Below, piece by piece: positions 25,630 to 45,428 of a stretch of 64,000 bases of DNA (its first letter is position 1; each line of letters begins with the position of its first letter). Under the pieces are notes generated by a model. It was not told the DNA's origin. It searched no databases and saw only the letters and a program-made list of their open reading frames with translations. Position numbers and translations under genes: made by a program. The stretch is from Paragordius varius (lineage: Eukaryota; Nematomorpha), in NCBI GenBank assembly GCA_964247055.1, contig OZ176051.1, positions 7,502,001 through 7,566,000 of the forward strand, given 5' to 3'.

Positions 25630-25775
25630 GTGTGGCGTCATGGTATTTGGTAGGCAGCCTCTTAGGCATGCGGTGTGTCAGGGACTCCCAAAATGATCAA
25701 TTTTCCCATCTACACTGTTAGTCTTAAGTCTTGATTCAAGAAGGTATTAATCTCTAATAAAAATAGAAAAAAAGA
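25630..25775 (+). repeat. tRNA-derived SINE-like module, copy 2
   Basis: TGTGGCGTCATGGTATTTGG head, shortened B-box region (CAGGGACTCCC), and the same body and A-rich tail as copy 1. Confidence 0.5.
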
Positions 25776-25844
25776 CCATAAGCTGTATTTATTATAATTA
25801 CTGTATAAGAATATTATTAAATAATTGAATTTAGCATGACCCAA

Positions 25845-26120
25845 ACTTAATATTTAAACGTCAAATCAATTTTTTGACATATGTATTGCTAGGAAATAAC
25901 CACAGAAAAATTTTATCTAAAAAATAAATGAAGAAAATGATTTTGTTAAAAATTCTGTTACAATTACAAGCAAAAATTATTTCATTGTTGCCGATGCACC
26001 CTTAATTTTTTGTATATAGATTTTCTTTTAGAAAAGAGGTTTTACAAACAAATATACAAATCTAGCAAAATAACTATTAAAATTTTTAATAATTTGGTAA
26101 TAAATACTTAAAAGTAACTA
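25845..26120. repeat. Module C, copy 1
   Basis: Shares AAATAACCACAGAAAAA, GAAGAAAATGATTTTGT and ATACAAATCTAGCAAAATAA with 29262-29500. Weaker relatives are at about 30830 and 31640. Confidence 0.6.
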
Positions 26121-26979
26121 CGCTTTTGATAAAAGATATAGGAAGGAAAATACACTGTAAAATAAATAAAAATATAGGAAAACTTTCTCTTTAATTACAA
26201 AATCAAAATTATTTTATACTAGCATAAATCTCGTGCTGCTTAGGTGATATTACTAGGTGCACTGGAAGTGGATAAATAATTTGTTTAGGCGATTAAAACA
26301 TTTAATATTTAACTCTTGATCTCCTCAATATCCCGGATAAGGAGTCAAATTGAATGGTTGATGGATAAATTAATGCTTTGAAATAAGGAGTGAGCACTCA
26401 AATTTGAATGATTGAATGTTTAATTATCAAGCTGATTCAATTTGATACCAATAATCTCGATCGCTCCAATTTCTCGGTATAAAGAGTAAAATTCAATGAT
26501 TGATTATGGATGAAATCAATGTGTTTGCTGTTTCTTCAAAGTGGTAGTATTAATTAGTAGTAGGATTTCTGTTATTGTATGATATCATAAACTGTTGTGT
26601 TATTGAACATATAATCAACCATTCAATTTCACCCCAGAGATCGAGAAATTGGGGCGGTCAAGAGTATCGGTATAAAGTCGAGTTTCTTGATAACTAAACA
26701 TCATAAAAATATAGAGAGCAAATCCTATTAATTTTAATAGCCTATAAAGATACACATTTTATTCATTATTCAACCATTCAATTTTGCTTTTTGACCGAGT
26801 ATATAAGGCGGTCAAGAGTATCGGTATCAAATCATGTTATAAATTATTAGGTGTTAGCTGTTTCGGTTTTTGTTATGAATATATTATAATTTATAAAACA
26901 TATTTGTGAATTTTAAAGATATGTATAGTATTAATTAACTAAATATTAATTAAAATATATTAACAATTATAAATATTAC

Positions 26980-27135
26980 TGTGTGGCGTCATGGTATTGA
27001 GTAGGCAGCCTCTTAGGTATTCGGAGTGCCAGGGTTTGGACTCCCAAAATGAGCAATTTTCCCATCTACACTGTGAGTCTTAAGTCTTGATTCAAGTAAG
27101 GTACTTCTTACCCTTTAATTAAAAAGAAAAAAAGG
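26980..27135 (+). repeat. tRNA-derived SINE-like module, copy 3
   Basis: Head GTGTGGCGTCATGGTATTGA, B-box region GGGTTTGGACTCCC, body TACACTGTGAGTCTTAAGTC, and an A-rich tail. Confidence 0.5.
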
Positions 27136-27214
27136 GACCATGAACGGTATTTATTTTAATTACTGTTCAAGAGTAGTATAAAATAATTGAATCTAGCAAA
27201 CCCAAACTAATCTA

Positions 27215-27560
27215 TATATTTATAAAAATGGAAGGTGGTGGCTTTGTGATCTGTTTCCGGAAAACCGGTAGACCCATTCAAATCCAACCGTTGCAAAAAA
27301 ATCATTAATGTGCCCAATAATAGCTTCGCCCTTTTTTTGAATTAGGCCCCCTGTTCGGGTCCACCCCGTGTAAAAAACGGGTTTTTTTTAAAAAAAACAG
27401 AAGTCCACAAAAATCGTGTCTTTGAGACATTTACTTTTCCGATTGCGCCGAACATAGTCGGCTCGCTTTTTAATTTAGGCCCTCTTTTTACCCGCTCCCC
27501 CCGTAAAATGCTATTTTTTTGAAAAAAATTAAGTCCATAAAAATAATTTTCTGTGTCTTT
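27215..27560. repeat. Module B, copy 2
   Basis: Same landmarks as copy 1, with an internal deletion between the TTTGAGACA and CGATTGCGCC landmarks. It runs directly into the ~290-bp satellite. Confidence 0.7.
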
Positions 27561-27649
27561 CGCCCAAGGTATGACCGTAAAAATTCAATAAGGATTTTAT
27601 ATTCCCCGTTAAAAGGAAAAAATTTAAGCCAAGCGTTTCTTTGATGATA

Positions 27650-28060
27650 GCTGCTGGGTAAGGGGCTACCCGTGAAAAACTGGCCCCTCATATCGAAGCG
27701 TGCTTTTGGGGTTAAATTGCAGAAAACCTATCATATGAGTTTAATAGATGCTTAAAGTATTACCCGTAAAAAGTCTAAAATATAAGCCGAACATTTTAAT
27801 TAGCCGTTAAATAGGCCCTTTACGCCCAAAAAATGCACTATTATTGAACTATTATTTAGTTTTGAAGCCATTCTTCCATAAACTATTAGGAATGAATGAT
27901 GATTCCAGGTATAAACAAATTTTTTATCTAACTACAATTTTATATTGGCCTCTGGGTAGGGGACTACCGGCCTATAACTGCGCCATCATATCGATACAGC
28001 ATGCCTTTGGAGCCAAGTTCCAGAATATGAGACTATATGAATTATTTTAAAACTTTGTGC
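27650..28060. repeat. ~290-bp satellite, first block
   Basis: The landmark GGTAAGGGGCTACCCG (27656) recurs as GGTAGGGGACTACCGG (27955), a period of about 298 bp. Each is followed by a CATATCGA...GC(G)TGC(C)TTTGG stretch. The two monomers are strongly diverged. Confidence 0.6.
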
Positions 28061-28269
28061 AGCATTACAAAATCGCGTATAAAATCAAAAATATATTATG
28101 CTCATTTCAAATAAAATTGTAGATCTCAATATTTAAACGAGACAATTGAATGATCAATTAGACTTTATTGATTTTAAACATAAAATCGTGTTAGTTTTGT
28201 TTTATTATTTATTTATCTATCATATGTATAGGATATTAAAAATATATGGATAATAAAACATTATTTATG

Positions 28270-28640
28270 GTCATCTATATTTATAAAAATGGAAAATGCT
28301 GGGCTTTGTGATTTATTTTTGAAAAACCGGTGACCCATTCAAATCCAAACGTCGAAAAAATATAATCATTAATGAATGCCCCGAATGTAGATTCGCCCTT
28401 TTTTGGAATTAGGGCCCCTGTTCGGGTCCACCCTGAGTAAAAAACGGTTTTTTTTAAAAAAAACAGAAGTCCACAAAAATCGTGTCTTTGAGACATTTTT
28501 CCCGAAAACGTGTTGGACCATTCGATTTCAAATATGATTTTTTTACTTTTCCGATTGCGCCGAACATAGTCGGCTCGCTTTTTTAATTTAGGCCCTCTTT
28601 TTACCGGCTCCCCCCGTAAAATGCTATTTTTTCAAAGTGC
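28270..28640. repeat. Module B, copy 3
   Basis: Same landmarks as copies 1 and 2, including GATTGCGCCGAACATAGTCG near 28551. Like copy 2 it leads straight into satellite monomers. Confidence 0.7.
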
Positions 28641-29110
28641 TTGGTAAGGAGCTATCCTCCAAAAACTGTGGCACTATATAGAAATTGCGTTATTTTGGAA
28701 CTAATTTAAAGCTTATGCAATATGAGCTCATTTAAAGTTCGACATATTACCCGTAACTAGGTAAAAATAATTTCGGCCTTTCTTTATTAGCCGTTAATTT
28801 GGGGTCTATATGCCCTAAAAATACGCCATCATATAACGATTATTTAGTGTTGAGGTATTTTTGGATTCCAAATATTTTCTCTATAGAGGCAAAAAATTTA
28901 ACTCAGCGCTTTTTTCATATAGTATCGATAGGGGCCTACCGGTTTAAAACTGAGACGCCATACAAAAATGGCGTGGCTTTGGAGCTAATTTTCGAAAAAA
29001 TTAAGAAGCCATACAAGTTCAATAATGGCAAATACCCATAAAATGGTAAATAGTATAGTGGTTTTTTCCGTTAGCCGTCAATTTGTGGCCTTTACACAAG
29101 TAAACAATAT
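28640..29110. repeat. ~290-bp satellite, second block
   Basis: GGTAAGGAGCTATCC (28645) and ATAGGGGCCTACCGG (28928) are about 287 bp apart. ATTAGCCGTTAATTTG (28788) and GTTAGCCGTCAATTTG (29073) are about 285 bp apart. Confidence 0.6.
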
Positions 29111-29261
29111 ATTAGTATGAAGGCATCGTTTGTAAATTCTATGAGATTATAGCTATAAAATATTTCAAAATAATTCACATATGTGGATCATTTTATTCAG
29201 AAGTCCAAAGGACTTCCTCGGGCTGCGTAACAGCACGAGATTTACGCTAGTATATTGTAAA

Positions 29262-29500
29262 AACGTCAAATCCATTTTTTGACATGCGTGTGTTGCTATA
29301 AAATAACCACAGAAAAAGTTTCATCTAACAAAATAATGAAGAAAATGATTTTGTAAATATTCTGTTAAAAGCAACTCGATTAAATCTTCAGCTTCATTGC
29401 CAATATACTTTTAATTCTTTGTAGATAACTTTGGTTTTTAAGAAACATACAAATCTAGCAAAATAACTATAAAATTAAATAGGTAAAAGTAATTATGTTT
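29262..29500. repeat. Module C, copy 2
   Basis: Matches 25845-26120. Just before it, 29230-29256 (CAGCACGAGATTTACGCTAG) is the reverse complement of about 26217-26242, so part of the unit has been inverted. Confidence 0.6.
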
Positions 29501-30574
29501 TTATATACCATTGGCACTTCAAGACCTTGAAAATTTTAAGTTGGTCCTTGATCATTTCAAGTAGACATTTTTTAAATATTATTTAGATATATTGGCTTAT
29601 TTAATTTTAGGAAAAAAGCATAAAACTAAATTGGAAACTCTCCGTCAGTTGTTTTTTATGAATATCTATTTAAATATGAGATGAGCCTGCTAACCCCATA
29701 TAATTAGGGTTTATAAGGTGGTTGGAAATAGGGTTAGCACTAAATTGTTTTGAAACCAATCAACTGTTTAATCATTGAATAAAAATTGACTTGATCCGAT
29801 ACCCTTGATCACCCCAGTTTCTCGGTATATGGAGCATTCAATGGTTGAATATAGGTGAAAATAATCTGTTAGATGTTTCGTTAATAAGGTATTTAAATCA
29901 GTAGGATAGCACTAAAATTCTATACGGCTTCATTTCCATCTAAAAAAATTGTTTGTCTTACTATAGATGAAATTCAAGTTTATAATACGGTGGTCGAATT
30001 AGTAGGGTCTCTGTATTTGTATTGAGTATCTGTAACTATTTTGTTTTTGCGTCTATATTTAATTATTTGGATTTTGCTCCTTATACCGAGAAAATGGGGT
30101 TGCTAAGAATATCGGTATCAAGTCGAATTTTCATTAGAGATAAACATTGATAATCAATACTAATTCACTGCCTATACCCTGCTAATTATTCTTATCAAAT
30201 ATAAAGCTTACACATTAATTTTTAAATATTAACCATACAGTACACATTTTAAACTGAATAATTGGGGCCGTCAAGAATATCGATATTAAAAAATAGTTTT
30301 GAATTGATGTGTGAGTTTTTTCTTTAATAAGGTGATCGTAATAAGATGGGTATGCTGTGTAATTTATTGAATATTTTTACCTGTTTTAATTTTAAAACTC
30401 GACTAACATAAATTAGTTTTGTATTTATAAAATTATTTATTTTCCAATTCTCTTGATATTTTAAATTTAAAATATTATTGTTAGGATAAATAATAGATAA
30501 TTTTTGTGTAATTTTTTAAATCTAGACCATTAAAATTACAACCTTGATTATTTAAGTGATTTTTTATTATATAA

Positions 30575-30720
30575 TAGGTACGACCATTACTTGGCCTGAT
30601 GATATATTAGTTAGGGCGGCACCAGAGTTTGGCTTCCAATGCACAATTCCATCATCACTGTGAGTCTTAAGTCCTGATACCATTTAAATTCTTACCCTTT
30701 AGTAAAAAAGGGAAAAAAGA
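30575..30720 (+). repeat. tRNA-derived SINE-like module, copy 4 (decayed)
   Basis: Retains AGAGTTTGGCTTCCAA, ATCACTGTGAGTCTTAAGTC and CTTACCCTTTAGTAAAAAAG; the head is more eroded than in copies 1-3. Confidence 0.45.
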
Positions 30721-31335
30721 TTGTAAATTGTATATTTATATTATAAATTTTTATTATATGCGAGTGTATAAAATAATTAAATCTGGAATGATTAAACCTA
30801 TATATTAATAACAATTGAGCTTATCACAATCCGATTTTTTGACTTATGGTGTGTTGCTTTAACCATTGAAAAAAATATATCTAAATATTACCATGAAAAA
30901 TATAAAAATAAAGTTATCCATATCACCGATTTAAGTCCTCAAAAACTGTTTTAATATGGTTTTACGAAAATAAATATAAAATATTTATATTAAAGCAAAT
31001 ACATGAATCTTTCATAATTAGTAATCGCATACTAGTTTCGGGTTTGTTAGTCTTCATCAGTATGACATAACTATTTGATTTAAAAATGTGTGCAAATTTC
31101 ACCACCAATGTAATTGTATTCAAAATAACTCTATAGTTATCGACTTGATACCAATACTCTTGGCCTCGATATCAGGTAAGAACGATATAATTGATAGTAG
31201 ATGAAAATATGTTGGGTAGTTGGTTGTATGAAAGCCTTGTATTGTAATTAAATATCATTAACTGTTTAGTTACTAGTAAAACTTGACTTGATACCGATGC
31301 CTCCTGACGGTATAGTTTCCGGCATAAGAAGCAAA

Positions 31336-32169
31336 TTAAATTATGGCGATTGATAATGTTTATTATATTGTTGCGGTTTAATATAATTTTGATTATTTTT
31401 AATATTTACATAATTTTCTTTTTCCGATTATATGAAATATATGGAAGGGATTACATAAAATTTTAATTTTTTCATTTGTCAAAAGCTTATAAATATAAAA
31501 ACTGATTGTTGGTAAAATTATTATTGTTTAATAAAATGTTATTGAAATTATTACTTTACACGCGTATTGTTTAAAAATAAATTAAATATAGAATGATTCT
31601 ATTTAATATGTTAATTAAAAAAGAACACCTTAACGTAATCCATATTTTGACATATTGTATGCTTTTAATAAACCAAATAAACAAATTTATTAAAAGAAAT
31701 AAAGGAAAAAATCTAAAAAATATGTTGATAAAACAAATTCATTAAAATCAGAGAGCCGCTTTAATTCCAATAAAACATTGCTTTTTTCAATCAAATTTTT
31801 AATATCAAAATTTCAGTAATATTTGGTAATTAAGCAAAGCTTTTACAGGATGAAAATTATGTTGTTGTAAAAAGATTTTAGCACAATCCAATGTATGATT
31901 AGTAAACAATACTTGGTTTACTAAATGTAACCAAAATTATAAGTAAAACTAGGAAGTACGCATTTAAACAAGTAATAACAAATACATGAACATATAAAGT
32001 ACGCTATTGATGAGAGGCTTATCAGGTGTAATCTAAGTTATTACCAGTTGTCAGCGAAAATTGCTCATACAATTAATTTGACACTTATGCTTTTCATCTC
32101 ATAATAAACGACAAACAAGCACAAGTTGAGTTAACGAAAAATTAGCGTTTTATTTATATCCAGTAATGA
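31336..32169. other. AT-rich non-coding DNA
   Basis: No gene; a faint module C relative near 31640. Confidence 0.5.
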
Positions 32170-33000
32170 TGACGAATTTTGTACTTAAAAAAACATTTGC
32201 TGTAAACCTTGCCATCAGAAGAAAAGGGCCGTTGAATGTTATTGGTTACTGGGATAAACATATGGTAAACATGCTCCATCGAATAACACAGAAGAAACAT
32301 GGTTTCGAAAATTTAAAGATGTGATATGTACAAGATTGTTGACGCTTTGGTAGAAGGGCAAAGGTTATTTGATAATGACCCAATTTTAACTTAGCCACGA
32401 TTAGCAGTAACATTATATGCATCACAAAAAAAACAATCACAAGATATTTACCAGCATTAGGTAAGATCAAATTAATGGGTACCACAAAATTTGAATGAAT
32501 GCAAAATCGAAGCATGACTTGTGACCTGCTTTATCGTTACGCAAAGAAATTTGCATAGAATTAAAACGGGTGGGAAATGGTGTAAATGCTAAGCTAAAAT
32601 AATCCTGGCTTTCACCTTACCAAGCCGCTCCATCAACACACCACAACTGCTTTGGCGAGAAGACCATATTGTGCCTGATAGGGGAGAATCGTGCATTATA
32701 TAATTTTGAAAGCCGGTGAAACCATATCGCCAATCGATGATTTATTTAAATTTTAAACCAGGTAATCGAAAACGATGGATTTGTTCAAAAAAATGGCAAA
32801 GTATTGCTATATGATGCTCCGTTTCGCACAGAAAAACCACTAAAACACACGAATTAGATTGGAATTTTTTGGGATCCGCTTAACTCTCCCGACTTGGTCC
32901 CATCTGAGTAATACAATTTCGCATTAATGCGGCACATTCTCACAAGCAGCACTTCAATTTCGACAAACAGTAAAAATTTATGACTACTCCTGCTAATACA
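32170..33000 (+). pseudogene. Decayed mariner-type transposase
   Basis: Scattered frames follow the mariner transposase in order: EETWFRKFKD (N-terminal helix-turn-helix part), WVPQNLNECK-like (32475-32507), GEKTILCLIGENRALY (around 32660), KAGETISP, NGKVLLYDAPFRTEKPLK (around 32795, the HDNAPxHTAKPVK region) and LNSPDLVPSEYNF (the YSPDLAPSDYxLF motif, whose last catalytic Asp reads Glu). Many stops and frame changes make it inactive and old. Terminal inverted repeats were not found. Confidence 0.8.
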
Positions 33001-34347
33001 AAAAATATGCACGTTTAATAAATTAGTAATAGGATAACTTTTTCTTTTATTTAAAAATTTACATATAAAATTTTCAAATTTTTCTTTAGGAAGCCGTATC
33101 ATATTTATTTTTTATTTATATTATTTTTAGTTTATGAAATAATTCCCTTCAATTTTTCAGTTTTATATGTCGTATAATAATAAAAACATGCTTTGGTAGC
33201 AGAATAATTACCTTTTTTTAATATATATAAATATATTCTAATGGTGTTAATTATTATCCTAAAATTTCTTCGTTTTTTGGGATTTTTTCTATAGGAAAAG
33301 GTTTATAGGTATAGATGCTAGATCTGGCCAACTCTCATTTTTAAATATGGAGTTGAACATTAAAAACATTGATGCTGCTATGAAGACAGGAATATAGAAA
33401 CGCCGACTGATGAGGTTCTAAATTAAGGTAGCGATGTCTGTACTATGATTTTTACAGTTGGAGTAAATACGCGTTACGGTGTTGATATCATGGTTTTTCC
33501 CTATTAAAGTTATAGAAAAAGGATGTGCAAATAATAGAAAATTGAATTATGACAAATTATAAAGATTATATGTAATAATGTTATTTACGACAATATGTTA
33601 GCGCGGAAGAAAAAAACAATTTTTTGAAGAAGTAATTAGTTGTTGTACCTCTAGATAAATACTGTTTGTATGCGGCTAACTTAATGAGCATTTTGCTCAT
33701 ATAAGCAAAGGGTTGAGCTACGCTCAGAAGAGTAAAGTTCAAATCTAGAAATGATGAAAAATATCATGTTGATAATTAATACAATTATTTAAAAAGATAC
33801 CTCTTTTGATAACTAGAAAGCAGTTCCGCTAAATTTCAAATTTATTTTATAGAAAGAAATCAATCTTTAAGCAGATTAAAAATTATAAATCTATCTCTAA
33901 CACGGATATCTCATTGTCTGTTATTTTGAGAATACGAAAACAGCAAATCAAAATGCAGATGATATGCGGACATCTTCAAAATCGTGATCGTCTAGGCGAC
34001 ACAATTTGACTAGATGGCAATATTGCAAAAAATTTGGCGATTTTTTGACATGGAGCATTTACCACAAAAGTTGTAATTTTCTTAAATCTTTAGGCCCAAA
34101 ACCAAAAAAACCATTGGAATCCAGACACATTTTTGCAAGAATACATATATTTCTAAGTATGATTGTGTAAATATATATTTTTGTGTGCCATATGAATATT
34201 AAAATAATTTTTAAAAAATCGATAAAAAAAACATACATAAGTAATTTATTAAATAATAATTGGTACACTGTATAAGGTGTTGTTGAATACGCTATTCGCA
34301 TAAATTACGATAAAAAATAGTTAGAAAACATACAAAAATAAATAGCT
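33001..34347. other. Non-coding DNA downstream of PI4KB
   Basis: No gene recognised. A GTTCAAATC B-box-like site near 33738 lacks a convincing tRNA fold. Minus ORFs of 80-82 codons at 32854-33102 and 34059-34301 have no recognisable content. Confidence 0.45.
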
Positions 34348-42289
<7,942 letters not shown>

Positions 42290-44165
42290 TATATAAGTTT
42301 AATATAACATTGGTGAAACCTAATTTTTTTTGATAAACCTGAAGGTAAATTAGCCAACAAGATATGTATGCACTGTAAAATAATGCAAATTAAAGCACTT
42401 TTTCTATAGGGTGCAGGAGGTAGAGATTATTTATTATATCTCATATCTTATATTTGACAAACAGTAGTTCACCCCGGCATCCATATTAACACAAAAATTA
42501 CATAAAGTAAATGGGAGGCTAGTTTTATCCGTTCTAACAGCAACGTATTTATATGGAAAGAAATTAGTTGCATATAAATTTTTACACAACAAATAACTAC
42601 TTTCACCACATAAAATGCGGAAAAAATAAAATACATCTAATTTTTAAAATGAGAAGTTTTATACAATTTACCTTAGAAATTGGTCAAATTCGTGTTTATA
42701 CATATTCCTCGAATACCTATTTTTTAGCATTTCTAAACGCAAAGAATAACTTATCTGTATTTGGACTAACAATTTATTAATATTTGTATTTGATATGCAA
42801 TCGAAACGAATTATCGGTATATTTTATTCATTGGAAAGAAAGTATTAGGCATCGAGGCTGAAAAATTTTAGTTTCAAATAAATTTGCAGAGGTTGTAATC
42901 AATAAATTGATTTATAACACGTGATTTATGCAAAATATATTTCGCTTGTTTGTTCTAAGCTATTTTTCCTAAAATTATTGCAGAGATATTTTTTATTAAA
43001 CTTAAATTTTTCATGCTTTAGTGCTAGAAAAATTTAGATAGTCATAAATGCAAACGCAAACAGCTAATTAAATTTTCATAATTTGTTTCAATTAATTCAT
43101 ATAACGTTAATAAATTATTTTTTTAGTGCAATAACAATACAAGATAAAAATTTAGAAATAGGCACTAAGTTGAACAGGTTCTTTTGCGATTTTCCGTTTT
43201 CAAATTTCACGTATTAAGTATGCTCAATTTTAAATTTGGCTCGATATCCTCCGCATTCGTAAGGTTTTTTTACACATTTATGAGTAGTAATAATTACCGA
43301 AAAGTAATGAGATTAAACAAATTTGAGTAATTATCATAGGATTATTAACTAATATTAGCAAACTTAAAATCTTAAGTTTTGCCAGTATATTTAACCTTAT
43401 TTAATAACTCATAATCCTGCAAAAGGGACATGGTTATCTTTGTTAGTAATATATCTTACTAAACATTATATGGTGTATACCAAAAAAGTGTGCTTTGAGA
43501 CCTTTTTTATAAAAAAATATGAATGCTTATTGTACTCAAAAGCCATAAATATTTTGCTTAATATTATGTCTTCGGATTCTGATTGCCGTATTTGGAACAT
43601 AGAGCATTTAATTATTAAATAATATTTTTACAATTTTAATTTTTAAATATATCATTTTCACCAACTGAAATGATATTGGAATTTTAAATTAAACGCCATT
43701 TTGTAGACGGTCAAATAATTATATAAACAAATTAATGTTGTAAGATGGGAAATTATGTATAATCAACTTTTGGTCGTTTTTACCCATACACTTATGTGTT
43801 GCCAATTGGCCAACACTATACCCACAATATTTTTTTGTTAAATGTTAAATTTTCGTCTTTTGAAAATATTAGACACCCGGTAATAAAGAGTGAAAAAGCA
43901 TAATTATCTAATTAAACAATAATGACAGGAACATATATAGCAAAATACTTCCTTATTCCATGAACTATTAAAGTCCTAAACAAATATTTATAAAAATGGA
44001 ATTGGCAGGAAGTGAAAACGTTTCCGGTTTTATCCGAAGCATACTACGCTTTAACCAAGTAGGCATATTTCATTAAATTTTTTTTTATTTAATTCCAAAG
44101 TATAAAGATTTTATGGCTATCATATCGTTATATATATTATAATAATATACAATATTCATGTTTAT
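42290..44165. other. Intergenic, AT-rich
   Basis: Between the PI4KB start side and the 3' end of the PKA-like gene. No exon recognised; ORFs of 60-70 codons at 42568 and 43440 (+) look random. Confidence 0.5.
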
Positions 44166-45428
44166 CTATGAAAGCAATAAAATTGGAAATAAATCAGTTT
44201 TCCCTGTCTTTTTTGACATATTTTTTATGATATGTTTGGTGTGAGGTTGGGGTTTATGATGTTTGATTTCTTTAATGTTTCCTTGTTCTACAACCACAGA
44301 ATTATGTTTTGAAACAGGCTTATAGGGTGATGGGAGAGCCTTGGCATAAATACCTTCCCAATCAACTCGATAAAACCAAGGATGATGCGTTATATCAGTT
44401 ATACCATTTTTCAGACAACCATAACGTTTTCGATAATCGGCTCTTAGCAAATTATCAATCAAATCTATACAATCTTGACCAATATGTCCACATGTGAGTT
44501 TTGTCATACGGTAATCCAGGATATTCCGGAATATTTCATTTTCTTCGGAACCTCTGAAAGGTGTGTATCCCAAACACATTTCATGTATAAGGACACCCAA
44601 CGCCCACCAATCAGCTCCATAGTCGTAACCTTTATTCTGGCTAATTATTTCGGGTGCCATATATTCCGGCGTACCACATATCGTGTAAGTTCTTTTCTTA
44701 CCAGTGCTTCCCATATATTTGGAAAATCCGAAATCTGTAATTTTTAAGTATCCCTGCAAATCGATAAGTAAATTTTCCGGTTTAAGATCTCGATATATTA
44801 AGTCATTATAGTGAATGTATTCAAAGGCTAATACCACTTGAGCGGCATAAAATTTGGCTATCGATTCATCAAATCTATGTAATTCCTTCAGGTGATTAAA
44901 CATATCACCATGTTCAACGTATTCCAATATGAAATACAAATTGGTCGCATCCTTGTAATAAAAATATAATTGGATAAGAAATGGATATCTTATGCATTGT
45001 AAAATACGTTTCTCCATTAGCACATGATCTTTGCATTTAGATTTTATGACATGGTTTTTGTTTAACACTTTAGATGCATACAAATGTCCTCCTCCTCCCC
45101 CCTTCTCATTATTTGATTGGGGCGTAAGCTTTCGAACCAAATAAACTTTACCGAATGCACCTTCCCCCAATTCTCGTAACCGTTCAAAATCATGATTTGC
45201 TACGTGTGCACAAGCGGGTGGATTTTTCCAATTCGCCAAAAAGGCTTCTTTATCTTTCATGAGAAAAGTTTTGAACGTCTCTTCGTTCCTTAAACTAATG
45301 ACGCGCATATCATTTTCTTCATCTGTACCGTTACTATCCATATTTTTTGTTTCATCCGATTTTGGGTTTAGGGCGGCGTTAGGGGACGAATCATAAATGT
45401 TAGCATTCATAATAAGGTATAATTTCAA
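44166..45428 (-). CDS. PKA catalytic subunit-like Ser/Thr kinase (AGC family, intronless)
   Basis: 420 aa in one exon. N-terminal ~85 residues are D/N/E-rich, then FLANWKNPP as in PKA-C. The kinase domain has all key parts: GEGAFGKVYLV glycine loop, ASKVL with the ATP-anchoring Lys, YRDLKPENLL catalytic loop, TDFGFSK, activation segment RTYTICGTPEYMAPE with the phosphorylatable Thr, and ADWWALGVLIHEM. A Q/N/G insert (QSNNEKGGGGG) widens the beta2-beta3 turn. The AGC C-tail starts normally (HPWFYRVDWEGIY, SPYKP), but the FDDY-like segment and terminal FxxF hydrophobic motif are missing; it ends ...DLFPILLLS instead. Closest to PKA-C/PRKX by the domain. Lack of introns next to intron-rich genes suggests a retrogene or intron loss. 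Confidence 0.9.
   Translation of the reverse strand: MKLYLIMNANIYDSSPNAALNPKSDETKNMDSNGTDEENDMRVISLRNEETFKTFLMKDKEAFLANWKNPPACAHVANHDFERLRELGEGAFGKVYLVRKLTPQSNNEKGGGGGHLYASKVLNKNHVIKSKCKDHVLMEKRILQCIRYPFLIQLYFYYKDATNLYFILEYVEHGDMFNHLKELHRFDESIAKFYAAQVVLAFEYIHYNDLIYRDLKPENLLIDLQGYLKITDFGFSKYMGSTGKKRTYTICGTPEYMAPEIISQNKGYDYGADWWALGVLIHEMCLGYTPFRGSEENEIFRNILDYRMTKLTCGHIGQDCIDLIDNLLRADYRKRYGCLKNGITDITHHPWFYRVDWEGIYAKALPSPYKPVSKHNSVVVEQGNIKEIKHHKPQPHTKHIIKNMSKKTGKTDLFPILLLS

Larger units (their letters stand above)
23330..31335. repeat. Composite foldback/satellite repeat field
   Basis: About 8 kb is built from a few recurring modules. Module A holds the core TACCGATACTCTTGACCGCC followed by AATTTCTCGGTATAAGGAGC; it occurs in plus orientation (near 23340, 23485, 23640, 24790, 25095, 26450, 29795, 31145, 31285) and inverted (near 23845, 23990, 25300, 25460, 26650, 26810, 30100, 30270). 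In each unit plus copies lie left and inverted copies right. Then follow a SINE-like module, module B and module C. No conserved ORF runs through the copies. Confidence 0.8.

Noticed and set aside
24351-28496. Minus ORFs of 67-82 codons in module B
   Set aside because: The frames overlap similar DNA in different copies but the reading frame is not kept, so they are by-products of the repeat.
33665-33750. tRNA gene (GTTCAAATC B-box-like word)
   Set aside because: No acceptor stem or anticodon arm could be folded; at best a remnant of a SINE.
44309-44747. Plus-strand ORFs opposite the PKA-like kinase
   Set aside because: Antisense shadows of a strongly conserved kinase frame.
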